Assembly: GCF_014656475.1 (NCBI RefSeq)
Contig: NZ_BNCM01000007.1
Location: 169,382 to 233,381, forward strand
Length of the DNA: 64,000 bases
Source of the DNA: Sinomonas cellulolyticus
GTDB taxonomy: Bacteria > Actinomycetota > Actinomycetes > Actinomycetales > Micrococcaceae
Direction: 5' to 3'
A program made the position numbers and the translations under genes. Below the pieces are notes generated by a model. It worked only from the letters and a program-made list of their open reading frames with translations. It did no database searches and had not been told where the DNA came from. Below, piece by piece: positions 42,290 through 51,579 of this stretch. Within the stretch, counting starts at the first letter, position 1. Every line of letters starts with the position of its first letter.

Positions 42290-42451
42290 GGCCCCACGGT
42301 AGGTGCGCTGGCGCGGGCAGGGAAGGGCGAGGCGGACAGGCGATGTCCGCAGCCTGACGGTGAGAGGACGCCCCGGACATCGAGACGAAGGGCTCTACCC
42401 GGGCCCCTGGGGCGGCGCCATGCTGGAACCCCACGATCCAGGAGGCCAGCC

Positions 42452-43888
42452 GTGCGCGCATTCCGAAAAGGCCGGCCCATCCGGCGCCCTTCGCGGGCCG
42501 GGCATCCCGCAGCATGGGCCGTGGGGCTCGCCGCGACCGCGCTGCTCGTCGCTGCGTGTGCGGCGGGTCCGGGAACAGCGGGCAGCTCAGGCGGTGCGAG
42601 CGCTTCGCCCTCCGCCTCGGCGTCCTCTGCGGCCAGCCTCCCCACGAGGGTGTTCGGCGACGCTGAGCTCATGGCCTTGCTGGACCAGGTCGGGCAGAAG
42701 CGCGGCGTCCCTCATGCGGCTCAGGACACTCAGCGACTGCGCATCGCCTTCACGGCCAACTCCGCCCCGGCCCAGACCACGGTGACGGTCCCTGCAGCAT
42801 GCCAGGTCTTCCTCGAGAAGAGCCCATCGGCGACGGCCGCGGACAAGAGTGTGAGCTTCGCGATGGGCAGCTTGGCGGATGCGGGCAGCACGGCGCCGCC
42901 GTCGGCGGCCGGGGGCACGGGGGGGCCGCTGTCGACCGTCATGATCACCGTGCGGAGTGCCGCGCGTGAAGCGCTCGCGGCATCCCAGTTCGCTTCCACG
43001 GACGCCGCCGCGTCCAGCTGTGCGACGTTCGACGCCACGTCCACGGACGTCTCCGGCACCATGACCTCGAGCGTCCGGATGCTGCAGGCGCCCCAGGTCG
43101 GCGAGAAGGCCTTCGCGACGCTGGAGACGTCGACCCCGCCCAGGCCGGGCGACTACGGGGGGACCCGGCTCACGGTGCTCGCGGGAAGCGTGTCCGTCAG
43201 CCTCTTCCGCGCGGTCCGCTCAGACGCCGACGCTCCTGCGGCCCTCGATTCGATGGCCGCGATCACCCGAGACGTCATCGAGCAGGCCGCTGCCAACGCC
43301 CCTACGGTCACGGCACCGGCCCCCAACTCCAGGACGCCCGAGCAGCTCGCAGCCCTGCTCAAGAGCATCCCGGGTCCCGGCGGCAGCACCCCGATGGTCC
43401 AGGCCCAGCGCCTCAGTTCCCCGGGTTCCGCACCGTCCCAGGATCGCTGCACCTTCGACAATGCCGCCTACCTCTCCGCAGTCGCGGGGTCGTCGATGGC
43501 CCAGGCCCAATTCGCCGGGGCCGCGAAGTCCTTCATCGAGGTGACTGCCATCAGCATGGCCGACGCCATTGGCCAGCCGTACCCCTTCGACACCCGGGCC
43601 GCGGCGCTGCGCGACTGCCCGTCGATCACCGAGAGCATGGGGATGGAGGGCCCGAAACGCGAGTGGTCCTCGCTCCAGCAGCTCCCGGCCGGCCCTCAGG
43701 GCGACGCGGCCTATGCGGTGAGGTACCAGCTCTCGGACGGGACCGGGGAGATCCACGTCCTCGTGGGCGCGCGCAGGGGCTCGCTGACCGTGGAGGCGAG
43801 CGACATCGCCCACTCGGAGGGCGAGGTGCAGACCTCGGCAGCCGCGCTGACCGCACTCGTGAACCAGGCGTTCGCGAAGGCTCCTTGA
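42452..43888 (+). CDS. Secreted lipoprotein of unknown function
   Basis: A 478-residue protein. A basic N-terminus, hydrophobic stretch WAVGLAATALLVAACA and lipobox (Cys about residue 31) indicate a lipoprotein. A Ser/Ala-rich linker follows, then two similar alpha/beta halves with paired cysteines (about 112/190 and 330/390). The repeats and spacing resemble the sensor-like DUF3558 lipoproteins, but I am not sure. AGGAGG lies 7 bases before the GTG start. The stop overlaps TTGACA, the -35 of the ABC-F gene. Confidence 0.7.
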   Translation: MRAFRKGRPIRRPSRAGHPAAWAVGLAATALLVAACAAGPGTAGSSGGASASPSASASSAASLPTRVFGDAELMALLDQVGQKRGVPHAAQDTQRLRIAFTANSAPAQTTVTVPAACQVFLEKSPSATAADKSVSFAMGSLADAGSTAPPSAAGGTGGPLSTVMITVRSAAREALAASQFASTDAAASSCATFDATSTDVSGTMTSSVRMLQAPQVGEKAFATLETSTPPRPGDYGGTRLTVLAGSVSVSLFRAVRSDADAPAALDSMAAITRDVIEQAAANAPTVTAPAPNSRTPEQLAALLKSIPGPGGSTPMVQAQRLSSPGSAPSQDRCTFDNAAYLSAVAGSSMAQAQFAGAAKSFIEVTAISMADAIGQPYPFDTRAAALRDCPSITESMGMEGPKREWSSLQQLPAGPQGDAAYAVRYQLSDGTGEIHVLVGARRGSLTVEASDIAHSEGEVQTSAAALTALVNQAFAKAP

Positions 43889-43932
43889 CACGGGGTGTGG
43901 CCCCCGCCACGCTTGGACCCATGCTCCGCTGA
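43885..43932 (+). promoter_or_regulatory. Promoter and three-codon upstream ORF of the ABC-F gene
   Basis: TTGACA (43885-43890), a 17-bp spacer and CACGCT (43908-43913) place a start site at about 43921, exactly on ATGCTCCGCTGA, a Met-Leu-Arg-stop mini-ORF. It ends 60 bases before the ABC-F ATG. Resistance ABC-F genes are often induced by antibiotic stalling on very short leader peptides, so this may be such a leader; the -10 is weak. Confidence 0.35.
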
Positions 43933-43992
43933 CAGCTTCCGTCCCCCTGCCGTCCGGCACCCGTGTGCCCCGAGCCGTGAAGCGAGCCCAGC

Positions 43993-45684
43993 ATGCCTGC
44001 ACCACTGAACCGATTCCACGCCAGCCGTCCCGAGCTGCGCGACGGCGCCCCCCGGCGGGAGTCCGTCCACATCACCGCCAGCGAGGTCAGCCACGGCTAC
44101 GGCGACAGGCTCCTCCTCGACCGCATCAGCCTCGTCATCTCCGAGGGCGAGCGGATCGCGGTCGTCGGCGAGAACGGGGCCGGCAAGTCCACGCTCCTGC
44201 GCCTGCTCGCGGGCGGAGAGCAGCCCGAGTCCGGCACGGTCGCCGTGCACGGCCGCGTCTCCCGCCTCGCCCAGACCTACGACGGCGCCACGACGGTCGG
44301 CGGCATGCTCACCGCCGGTGCCGAGCGCATCGCCGCCGCGCTCGCGGCCGAGCGGGGCGAGTCAAGGCCCGAGGACGCCGACCCCGACGAGGCAGGGAGC
44401 GGCGTCGTGCGCGCCGAGGTGGCCGCAGCGATCGCGGTGGAGCGCCTCGGCGTGGGCCACCTCGTGCGCGGCGGCCGCGACCGTGTGCTTGCGGATCTCT
44501 CGGGCGGCGAGGCCGAGCGGATCGCCCTCGCCCTCGCCCTCGCAGACCCGGCGCCGATCCTGCTCCTCGACGAGCCCACGAACCACCTCGACGCGGAGGC
44601 CCTCGCGTGGCTCGAGGCGGAGCTCGCGGCGCGGCCTGGGATCGTGGTGGCCGTCTCGCACGACCGCGACTTCCTCGAACGGTTTGCCCGCGTGATCCTC
44701 GAGGTCGACGCCGACACGCGCACCGTGCGCCGCTACGGCTCCGGGTACGCCGGGTACCGGGCCGAGAAGGCGCGCGAGCGTCGCGACTGGGAGCGCCGGT
44801 ATGCCGCCTGGATCGGGGCGAAGGACCGCGAGCGGGCCAAGGCGCGCGACGTGGCCGAGCGCGTTGCGTACGGGCGGCGCACCGACAACGACAAGTCCGG
44901 GTACAACTACCTCGGCCAGCGGGTCTCCGCGGCGGTGGAGAGCCAGATCCGGTCGGCCCGCGAGCGGCTGCGGCGTCTGGAGGCGGACCCGGTGCTGCCG
45001 CCCCCGCGGCCCCTGCACCTCGCTGCGGCGTTCGAGGTTGATGCCGGCGCCGCGGTCGCGCTCTCGGCCACCGCGGTGCCGGGCCGGCTCGCGCCCGTGG
45101 ACGCCTCCCTTGCCCCCGGTGACCGGCTGCTCGTGACCGGACCGAACGGGGCGGGGAAGTCCACCCTGGTGGGGGTGCTTGCAGGAACGGTGGCGTTCAC
45201 GGGCAGCGCCGACGTGACGGCGGCGCACGACGGCGGGCGGCGCGCGGCCGTCGTCGGCCTCCTGCCCCAGGAACTCGCCGCTCCCGCCGACCCGAGCGTT
45301 CGCCTCCTCGCCGCGTACGCCCACGGCCTGCCGGGTGACCTGGACAGCCACGCGGAGGCGCTCATGCATACCGGGCTGTTCCGGGTGCAGGACTTCTTCG
45401 TGCCCGTCGGCTCGCTCTCAGCGGGCCAGTACCGGCGCCTCGCGCTGGCCCGGCTCCTCGCGGGCCGGCCCGAGCTCCTGCTCCTCGACGAGCCGACCAA
45501 CCACCTCGCCCCTCTGCTCGTGGGCGAGCTCGAACAGGCGCTCGAGCATTACCGAGGCACGCTCGTGGTGGCCAGCCATGACAGGGCGCTCGCCCGCTGG
45601 TTCGATCGACTCGGGGCTGCGGGGGACCGCCGTCTTGCGCTGCAGCCCGTAGCTTCGGGCGGGCGGCTGCACACCCACCACTGA
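43993..45684 (+). CDS. ABC-F ribosome-associated ATPase
   Basis: A 563-residue protein with two ATPase domains and no membrane segment. Domain 1: Walker A VGENGAGKST (near 58-67), signature LSGGE, Walker B ILLLDEPTNHLD. Linker with a charged helix about 255-325. Domain 2: Walker A GPNGAGKST, degenerate signature SLSAGQYRR and Walker B LLLLDEPTNHLAP with Ala where domain 1 has Asp. ABC-F proteins bind the ribosomal E site and either protect from macrolide/lincosamide/streptogramin-type drugs or help translation. It resembles the actinobacterial resistance type (TlrC/OleB/Msr), but substrate is not predictable. Confidence 0.88.
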   Translation: MPAPLNRFHASRPELRDGAPRRESVHITASEVSHGYGDRLLLDRISLVISEGERIAVVGENGAGKSTLLRLLAGGEQPESGTVAVHGRVSRLAQTYDGATTVGGMLTAGAERIAAALAAERGESRPEDADPDEAGSGVVRAEVAAAIAVERLGVGHLVRGGRDRVLADLSGGEAERIALALALADPAPILLLDEPTNHLDAEALAWLEAELAARPGIVVAVSHDRDFLERFARVILEVDADTRTVRRYGSGYAGYRAEKARERRDWERRYAAWIGAKDRERAKARDVAERVAYGRRTDNDKSGYNYLGQRVSAAVESQIRSARERLRRLEADPVLPPPRPLHLAAAFEVDAGAAVALSATAVPGRLAPVDASLAPGDRLLVTGPNGAGKSTLVGVLAGTVAFTGSADVTAAHDGGRRAAVVGLLPQELAAPADPSVRLLAAYAHGLPGDLDSHAEALMHTGLFRVQDFFVPVGSLSAGQYRRLALARLLAGRPELLLLDEPTNHLAPLLVGELEQALEHYRGTLVVASHDRALARWFDRLGAAGDRRLALQPVASGGRLHTHH

Positions 45685-45699
45685 TCCCAGACGGCCCGC

Positions 45700-46389
45700 T
45701 CAGCCGTTCTGCGTCAGGTTCACCCGGAACTCGACGGTCGCGTGGTCCTCGACCTTCACGAACCCCAGGTTCGGCGGGTCGATGCCGAAGTCCTTGACCG
45801 CGATCGGGATGGAGCCCACGGCGGCGATCCCTGCGCCGTCCCGCACCATCTTCAGATCCGCGGTGACGTCCCGCTTCTCGCCGGCGAACGCGAGGGTTCC
45901 CGGGACGCTGAGTGGGACGGGGGTACCTCCGATCTGCTGGGGCAGGGCGACCGGTGCGCCCAGCGTGAAGGTGGCCTGCGGGTATTTGCTCGCGACCATG
46001 ACGGTCGAGCGGAAGTAGTTGTCGCGGCCGGTGTTGTCGGTGGCGATGCTGGCGGTGTCCACCACGACGTTCGCCGCGGTGAGCTTCCCGTCTGCCACGG
46101 ACGCCGACCCGGTCACCTTGTCGGTGCGGCCCACCACGGTCAGAGCCTGGCCGTTGAGCACCTCGTCGACGCGGTATCCGGCCTGCGAGCCGGAACTGAC
46201 CGCCCACGTGCCGTTGTCGGCGGCGACGGGGCGCGGCGTCGTGGTTCCGGCCGAGGCGACGGCGGTGATGCTGAAGGGGTCGACCTTCTTGGGGCTGATG
46301 GCGGAGCTGATGATCGGGCCGCCGATCACGACGGCGAGGATCACCGCCATCACGATGCCGAGCGGGATGAGGAGGAGGCGCTTTCTCAC
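45700..46389 (-). CDS. Membrane-anchored YceI-family protein
   Basis: A 229-residue protein with an N-terminal membrane anchor (residues 4-30) and an extracytoplasmic YceI lipocalin (GTWAVSSGSQAGYRVDEVLN near 60, LAFAGEKRDVTADLKM near 166). Probably binds polyprenyl compounds at the outer face of the membrane. It lies 6 bases after the CPBP protease stop on the same strand, so the two are cotranscribed. Distinct from the cytosolic YceI at 30567. Confidence 0.87.
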   Translation of the reverse strand: MRKRLLLIPLGIVMAVILAVVIGGPIISSAISPKKVDPFSITAVASAGTTTPRPVAADNGTWAVSSGSQAGYRVDEVLNGQALTVVGRTDKVTGSASVADGKLTAANVVVDTASIATDNTGRDNYFRSTVMVASKYPQATFTLGAPVALPQQIGGTPVPLSVPGTLAFAGEKRDVTADLKMVRDGAGIAAVGSIPIAVKDFGIDPPNLGFVKVEDHATVEFRVNLTQNG

Positions 46390-46395
46390 GGGGTC

Positions 46396-47139
46396 CTACG
46401 AGGTCAGCGAACTGAGGTCCACGGTGTAGATGAGCACCACGGACAGCAGGTTCTTCAGGGCGTGCAGGGAGTAGCTGAACATCAGGTTGTTGGCCGTCCA
46501 CGCGTAGGCGAACACGAGCACGAGCCCGAGCCCCAGGTACGGTGCGAGCGCCTGGAACGTGATGGCCTCGCGTCCCGCGATGTGCAGCGCTGCGAACAGT
46601 ACCACCGATGCCGCGTAGCAGACCCAGCGGTTCAGGTACTGGCTGAGTTTGCCGATCATGAGGTGGCGGAAGATGTACTCCTCCACGAAGGGCCCCACGA
46701 GCACGAGCAGCGGCGCGGTGAGCCACCAGGGCACATGCGCCGTCATGTCCTCAAGGCCCGTCTGGTTCACGGACACCTCGACGCCGCCCGCCGCCGCCAC
46801 GACGATCGCCGTGACGATGAGCATGGCCACGAGCAGCAGCGGCAGGATGCCGAGCGTGAACCAGGGCCGTGTGGCGAGGATGCGCGCGTCCCGTGCAACG
46901 TAATGCCGCGCGGCGATGATCGCCACGATGAACACTGCGGAGTACAGGACGAGGTTGAGCAGGTACGAGCCGAACATCGGGTCGCGCGTGAGCCACGCGA
47001 ACCGGTCCAGCGGGAGGAACACCAGCGCCGCGGGCAGCCCGAGGTAGAGCACGACGGCGAGAGTGTCCGCGAGCGTGTATCGGTTGAACCGCCGCGGCTT
47101 GACTGGGGTGACGGAGGACGATCGGAGCATCATTCGCAA
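46396..47139 (-). CDS. CPBP intramembrane metalloprotease
   Basis: A 247-residue protein with about seven transmembrane helices. The glutamates of VGPFVEEYIFRHLMIG (EExxxR motif) and His in FAALHIAGRE and SYSLHALKN are the expected metal site of the CPBP (Rce1-like) family. Substrates are unknown; these enzymes may process peptides or mature prenylated proteins. ATG 47139 is the farthest plausible start; others (47133, 47130) lie within six residues. Confidence 0.85.
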   Translation of the reverse strand: MRMMLRSSSVTPVKPRRFNRYTLADTLAVVLYLGLPAALVFLPLDRFAWLTRDPMFGSYLLNLVLYSAVFIVAIIAARHYVARDARILATRPWFTLGILPLLLVAMLIVTAIVVAAAGGVEVSVNQTGLEDMTAHVPWWLTAPLLVLVGPFVEEYIFRHLMIGKLSQYLNRWVCYAASVVLFAALHIAGREAITFQALAPYLGLGLVLVFAYAWTANNLMFSYSLHALKNLLSVVLIYTVDLSSLTS

Positions 47140-47219
47140 GAACGAACGCCACGGCCGCCCGGTTCCGCACGTGGGACGCAGAGGTTGACCGAGCGGGAAC
47201 CGGATGAGAATCTTTATAG

Positions 47220-47237
47220 AACGAACGGTCGGTAACT
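47220..47237. promoter_or_regulatory. TetR/PaaR-type operator before the thiolase operon
   Basis: AACGAACGGTCGGTAACT is an imperfect dyad matching the site upstream of paaZ (56836-56853) at 14 of 18 positions. A TTGACC at 47185-47190 and TATAGA at 47215-47220 lie just upstream. TetR-family PaaR repressors of phenylacetate genes bind ACCGACCGNNCGGTCGGT-like sites. Confidence 0.6.
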
Positions 47238-47310
47238 ATTGGCGTCGGACACTCTTGGCGCCGCTCCTGTGCCGGCCGTGTCCGGTGTGACGAGGCATGA
47301 GGGAGTGCAC

Positions 47311-48537
47311 ATGGCTGAGGCGTTTCTGGTCGGTGGGGCGAGGACCCCGGTGGGGCGGTACGGCGGTGCGCTGTCGGGGGTGCGTCCGGATGACCTGGCG
47401 GCGTTGACGGTCCGTGCGGCTGTGGAGCGGGCGGGGATCGATCCCGGCGCGGTCGAGGAGGTGATCTTCGGCAACGCGAACGGTGCGGGGGAGGAGAACC
47501 GGAACGTGGCCCGGATGGCGTGGCTGCTGGCCGGCTACCCGGACGCGGTGCCCGGCATCACGGTGAACCGGCTGTGCGCTTCGGGCCTGTCCGCGATCAT
47601 CATGGCCTCCCACATGGTCAAGGCGGGTGCGGCGGACCTGGTGGTGGCCGGGGGCGTGGAGTCGATGTCCCGGGCCCCGTGGGTGATGGAGAAGCCGGAC
47701 AAGGCCTTCGCCAAGCCCGGTGCGGTGTTCGACACCTCGATCGGCTGGCGCTTCACGAACCCGGCGTTCCTGTCCGGGGAGCTCTCCCGGGACGGGAAGG
47801 CCACGTACTCGATGTCGGAGACGGCCGAGGAGGTCGCCCGGGTGTACGGGACCTCACGCGAGGACTGCGACGCGTTCGCCGTCGCCTCGCACGAGCGCGC
47901 CCTGGCCGCCATCGAGGGCGGCCGGTTCGCCGAGGAGATCGTGCCCGTGACGGTGACGGGCCGCAAGGGCGCCCAGACCGTCGTGGACACGGACGAGGGC
48001 CCCCGCCCCGGCACCACGATGGACGTGCTCGCCAAGCTCCGCCCGGTGGTGAAGGGCGGCTCCGTGGTCACCGCTGGCAACGCCTCGAGCCTGAACGACG
48101 GCGCCTCGGCGATCGTGGTGGCCTCCGAGGCCGCCATCGAGCGGTTCGGCCTGACCCCGCGCGCGCGCATCGTGGACGGCGCCTCGGCCGGGATCGCCCC
48201 GGAGATCATGGGCATGGGGCCGGTCCCTGCCACCCGGAAGGTCCTGGACCGGCAGGGCCTGTCCGTGGCGGACCTGGGCGCGGTGGAGCTGAACGAGGCC
48301 TTCGCCTCCCAGTCCCTGGCCGTGATGCGCGAGCTCAAGCTCGAGGAGGGCATCGTCAACGCCGACGGCGGAGCGATCGCCCTGGGCCACCCGCTCGGAT
48401 CCTCCGGCTCCCGCCTCGTGGTGACCCTGCTGGGCCGGATGGACCGCGAGCTCACCGGGTCCGGCCGGAAGCTGGGCCTGGCCACGATGTGCGTCGGGGT
48501 CGGCCAGGGCACCGCCCTGCTCGTCGAGGGGGTCTAG
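47311..48537 (+). CDS. Thiolase, 3-oxoadipyl-CoA/acyl-CoA type
   Basis: A 408-residue thiolase. The nucleophile is Cys89 in NRLCASGLSA, with VELNEAFASQSLAV near 338, GGAIALGHPLGSSGSR near 367 and CVGVGQGTAL at the end, all typical of PcaF/PaaJ and FadA enzymes. GAGGGAG precedes ATG 47311 by about 5 bases. With the following hydratase and dehydrogenase it forms a minimal beta-oxidation module. The shared operator with paaZ suggests it is PaaJ for phenylacetate degradation, by inference. Confidence 0.85.
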   Translation: MAEAFLVGGARTPVGRYGGALSGVRPDDLAALTVRAAVERAGIDPGAVEEVIFGNANGAGEENRNVARMAWLLAGYPDAVPGITVNRLCASGLSAIIMASHMVKAGAADLVVAGGVESMSRAPWVMEKPDKAFAKPGAVFDTSIGWRFTNPAFLSGELSRDGKATYSMSETAEEVARVYGTSREDCDAFAVASHERALAAIEGGRFAEEIVPVTVTGRKGAQTVVDTDEGPRPGTTMDVLAKLRPVVKGGSVVTAGNASSLNDGASAIVVASEAAIERFGLTPRARIVDGASAGIAPEIMGMGPVPATRKVLDRQGLSVADLGAVELNEAFASQSLAVMRELKLEEGIVNADGGAIALGHPLGSSGSRLVVTLLGRMDRELTGSGRKLGLATMCVGVGQGTALLVEGV

Positions 48538-49320
48538 ATGGGGCTGGACGCCTCCGGCTTCACGACACTGGTGGTCGAGGAGGCCGATGACCGGCTGCAC
48601 GCGCGGCTGCACCGGCCCGAGGTGCGCAACGCCATCGACCAGGGCATGGTGGACGAGCTGCACGCGGTGTGCGCGCACCTGGAGGCGAACCCGAAGGTGC
48701 TGATCCTCTCCGGCACCCCCGCCGACCCCGCCGCGGGGGCGAAGGGGGTCTTCGCCTCCGGCGCGGACATCGCCCAGCTGCGGCAGCGGCGCCGCGACGA
48801 CGCGCTGGCCGGGATCAACTCGGGCGTGTTCGAGCGGATCGCCAGGCTCCCGATGCCCGTGATCGCGGCCCTGGAGGGGTACGCGCTCGGGGGCGGGGCC
48901 GAGCTGGCCTACGCGGCCGACTTCCGGATCGGCACCGACTCCCTGCGTCTGGGCAACCCCGAGACGGGGCTGGGGATCATGGCCGCCGCCGGTGCGACGT
49001 GGCGGCTGCGCGAGCTCGTGGGCGAGGCCCTGGCCAAGGAGGTCCTGCTGGCCGGGAAGGTCCTGACCGGGGCCGAGTGCCTGGCCGCGGGCCTGGTCAC
49101 CGAGCTCGTCGAGCCCGCGGAGCTGATCCCGGCCGCGCACGTCCTCGCGGACCGGATCGGCGCGCAGGACCCGCTCGCGGTGCGGATCTCCAAGGCCGTC
49201 TTCCACACCCCCCGGGAGGTCCACCCCCTCATCGACACGCTCGCGCAGGGGATGCTGTTCGAGTCCCAGGCCAAGTTCGACCGCATGCAGGCATTCCTCG
49301 ACCGAAAGAAGAGCAAGTAG
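48538..49320 (+). CDS. Enoyl-CoA hydratase/isomerase
   Basis: A 260-residue crotonase-fold enzyme. Oxyanion-hole residues are in FASGADIAQL (near 72) and ALGGGAELAYAADFRIG near 118; the Glu-rich stretch GNPETGLGIMAAAGAT near 140 contains one catalytic acid. It begins immediately after the thiolase stop with no gap, indicating strict cotranscription. Probably PaaF-like, hydrating 2,3-dehydroadipyl-CoA or short enoyl-CoAs. The exact substrate is inferred from context. Confidence 0.85.
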   Translation: MGLDASGFTTLVVEEADDRLHARLHRPEVRNAIDQGMVDELHAVCAHLEANPKVLILSGTPADPAAGAKGVFASGADIAQLRQRRRDDALAGINSGVFERIARLPMPVIAALEGYALGGGAELAYAADFRIGTDSLRLGNPETGLGIMAAAGATWRLRELVGEALAKEVLLAGKVLTGAECLAAGLVTELVEPAELIPAAHVLADRIGAQDPLAVRISKAVFHTPREVHPLIDTLAQGMLFESQAKFDRMQAFLDRKKSK

Positions 49321-50190
49321 ATGGGCAAGATCAACCTGGCCGACGGCCTCCCCGGAACCGTCGGCGTCCTGGGCGGCGGGCGCATGGGCGCCGGGATCGC
49401 CCACGCGTTCCTCATGGGCGGGGCCCGCGTGGTCGTCGTCGAGCGCGACGAGCAGGCCGCCCAGGGCGCCCGCGAGCGGGTCGAGTCCTCGGTCGCGAAG
49501 AGCATCGAGCGCGGCGTGGTGGACGGGAACCTGGACGAGATCGTCGAGTCCTTCTCGACCTCCGTGGACTACGCGGACTTCGGCGGGTGCGACCTCGTGG
49601 TCGAGGCCGTCCCCGAGGACCCGGCCCTCAAGGCCGAGGCCCTCACGGCCGTGGAGGCCCAGCTGGGCAAGGGCGCGTACCTGGCCACCAACACCTCCTC
49701 CCTGTCCGTGACCAAGCTCGCCGGGCACCTGTCCCGGCCGGAGCGGTTCCTGGGCCTGCACTTCTTCAACCCGGTCCCGGCCTCGACCCTGATCGAGGTC
49801 GTCATCGCCGAGCGGACCTCGCCCGAGGCCGAGGCCGCCGCCCGCGGCTGGGTGAAGGGCCTGGGCAAGACCGCCGTCGTCGTCCGCGACGCCCCCGGCT
49901 TCGCCTCCTCCCGCCTCGGCGTCGCGATCGCCCTCGAGGCCATGCGCATGGTCGAGGAAGGCGTCGCGTCCCCCGAGGACATCGACAACGCCATGGTCCT
50001 GGGCTACAAGCACCCCACCGGGCCGCTGCGCACCACCGACATCGTCGGCCTGGACGTGCGCCTGGGCATCGCCGAATACCTCCACTCCACCCTCGGCGAC
50101 CGCTTCGCGCCCCCGCAGATCCTCCGCGACAAGGTCGCCCGCGGCGAACTCGGCCGCAAGAGCGGCAAGGGCTTCTACGACTGGAACTGA
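49321..50190 (+). CDS. 3-hydroxyacyl-CoA dehydrogenase
   Basis: A 289-residue monofunctional NAD-dependent dehydrogenase with GVLGGGRMGAGIAHAFLMGG near residues 15-34 and FFNPVPASTLIEVV near 143-156, the latter with the catalytic His just before (GLHFFNP). ELGRKSGKGFYDWN closes the C-terminal domain. It starts right after the hydratase stop. Role: PaaH-like step giving 3-oxoadipyl-CoA for the thiolase, or general beta-oxidation. A strong terminator follows. Confidence 0.87.
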   Translation: MGKINLADGLPGTVGVLGGGRMGAGIAHAFLMGGARVVVVERDEQAAQGARERVESSVAKSIERGVVDGNLDEIVESFSTSVDYADFGGCDLVVEAVPEDPALKAEALTAVEAQLGKGAYLATNTSSLSVTKLAGHLSRPERFLGLHFFNPVPASTLIEVVIAERTSPEAEAAARGWVKGLGKTAVVVRDAPGFASSRLGVAIALEAMRMVEEGVASPEDIDNAMVLGYKHPTGPLRTTDIVGLDVRLGIAEYLHSTLGDRFAPPQILRDKVARGELGRKSGKGFYDWN

Positions 50191-50209
50191 CCCCTTCGAC
50201 AAAGGGAGA

Positions 50210-50241
50210 TGGCCCCTCACCGCGGAACCGGTGAGGGGCCA
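50210..50241. terminator. Bidirectional terminator after the beta-oxidation operon
   Basis: A 13-bp perfect stem (50210-50222 with 50229-50241) with a 6-base loop, between the convergent dehydrogenase and secreted-protein genes. Confidence 0.85.
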
Positions 50242-50259
50242 CGCCCGTGTGGTGGGGCG

Positions 50260-50745
50260 TCAGCTGGCGGCTGCGCACTCGAAGGTGAACTCGTCGCGCA
50301 CCGGCCGCCGCTCGATCCCGATTCCCAGCATCGTGTACTCCATCGTGCAGACCGAACCGTCGCCCAGCGTCATGGTGGTGGCCCCGTCGGAGAGGATCAT
50401 CTGCGGATCGTAGAAGAGGCCGTCCAGCCAGTAGCTGAAGTTGCTGACACCGCGGTATGTCGAGGTCCGCACCTGGACGTCGCCATTGGCAAAGGTGTAG
50501 GTCATGGTCGCCGAGCCCGAGGACACGAAGACCGCCCGGCCGTTGGGCTGGTGGACCTCGATCCGGCTGTCGGTCCCCTCGACGCAGAACGTGAAGCCCA
50601 GGCCGTCGTCGGGCATGCAGCGGGAGAAGTCCGTGACTTGGTGGCCGTCGGTGACGGCAGCCTGGGAGGGCACGGCCGAGACGGCGAGGGCGAGGGTCGC
50701 GGCCGACGCTGTCAGCGCAGCGGAGCGGAGGAGCGGGCGGATCAT
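50260..50745 (-). CDS. Small secreted protein of unknown function
   Basis: A 161-residue protein with a signal peptide (residues 1-30, hydrophobic stretch LTASAATLALAVSA, cleavage near SQA-AV) and four cysteines (near 43, 54, 133, 156) that could form two disulfides in an all-beta domain. I recognise no family. It lies alone on the minus strand with a 170-bp upstream gap, suggesting an independent promoter. Confidence 0.65.
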   Translation of the reverse strand: MIRPLLRSAALTASAATLALAVSAVPSQAAVTDGHQVTDFSRCMPDDGLGFTFCVEGTDSRIEVHQPNGRAVFVSSGSATMTYTFANGDVQVRTSTYRGVSNFSYWLDGLFYDPQMILSDGATTMTLGDGSVCTMEYTMLGIGIERRPVRDEFTFECAAAS

Positions 50746-50916
50746 GATGGGTGCCTTTCAGGGTGGTGGGTGCGGGTTCGTCGCCTGTATTTCCAACGAA
50801 TGGATAAAAGGGTGGCTGCTCGTTGCCCTGGTCTCAATCACGGGACAGAAACCGTTCAATAACCATTTCGCATCGCCGCCCGCGGATTCGCGGCCACCGC
50901 GTTGGACAATGGAGCC

Positions 50917-51579
50917 GTGGCTTCTCCCCAGCATTCCGTCAGCGGCTTCTTCCTGCCATGGCTCGGCTGGGTGACGCTCGGCGAGTTTGCGGGCTTCCTC
51001 GTCCCTACGGCGGCCGAGGCACTCATCATCACCGCCGGCCTGGGTGACCTTCCCGGCGCAGCCCTGCTCGTCCTCGCCGGCCTCGGTGAAGGCGCAGCCC
51101 TCGGCGCCGCCATGTCCTGGCGGCTGTCCTTCCCGATCCCGGCCCTCAACCGCCGCAGGTTCGTGCTGCTCTCGGCCGCCGGCGGAGCTGTCGCATGGGC
51201 GCTGGGCATGCTGCCGGTCGTTACGATCGAGGGGTGGGCAGACTGGCCGGTCGCGCTCCTCGTGATTGCGGCCATCGTCCTCGCGGGCGCGCTCCTGGCC
51301 AGCATCGGAGTGCTGCAGTGGATCGAGCTGCGCCAGCGCCTCCCCGGGGCTTGGCTCTGGATCCCCGCCACGGCGGCGGCCTGGTGCGTGGGGCTTGGCG
51401 TGTTCTTCGCAATTGCCACCCCGCTATGGACCGAGGGCCAGTCCCTCCCAGTCGTGCTCGCCATCGGCGTTCTCGCCGCCGCAGCCATGGCAGTCTCCAT
51501 GGCCGCGGTCACGGGATGGGCGGCTGTGGCGCTCCTCCACCGCGCTCCCGTTCCTGCCGAGGGCCGGGAGCCGCGGTGA
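50917..51579 (+). CDS. Six-helix membrane protein of unknown function
   Basis: A 220-residue protein with about six transmembrane helices and an early FLPWLGWVTLGEFAGFLVP segment. No family recognised. GTG 50917 is chosen (GACAAT ends 4 bases upstream of GGAGCC); a TTG at 50902 is also in frame. The stop overlaps the tyrosine phosphatase start (GTGA), so the two are coupled. Confidence 0.65.
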   Translation: MASPQHSVSGFFLPWLGWVTLGEFAGFLVPTAAEALIITAGLGDLPGAALLVLAGLGEGAALGAAMSWRLSFPIPALNRRRFVLLSAAGGAVAWALGMLPVVTIEGWADWPVALLVIAAIVLAGALLASIGVLQWIELRQRLPGAWLWIPATAAAWCVGLGVFFAIATPLWTEGQSLPVVLAIGVLAAAAMAVSMAAVTGWAAVALLHRAPVPAEGREPR

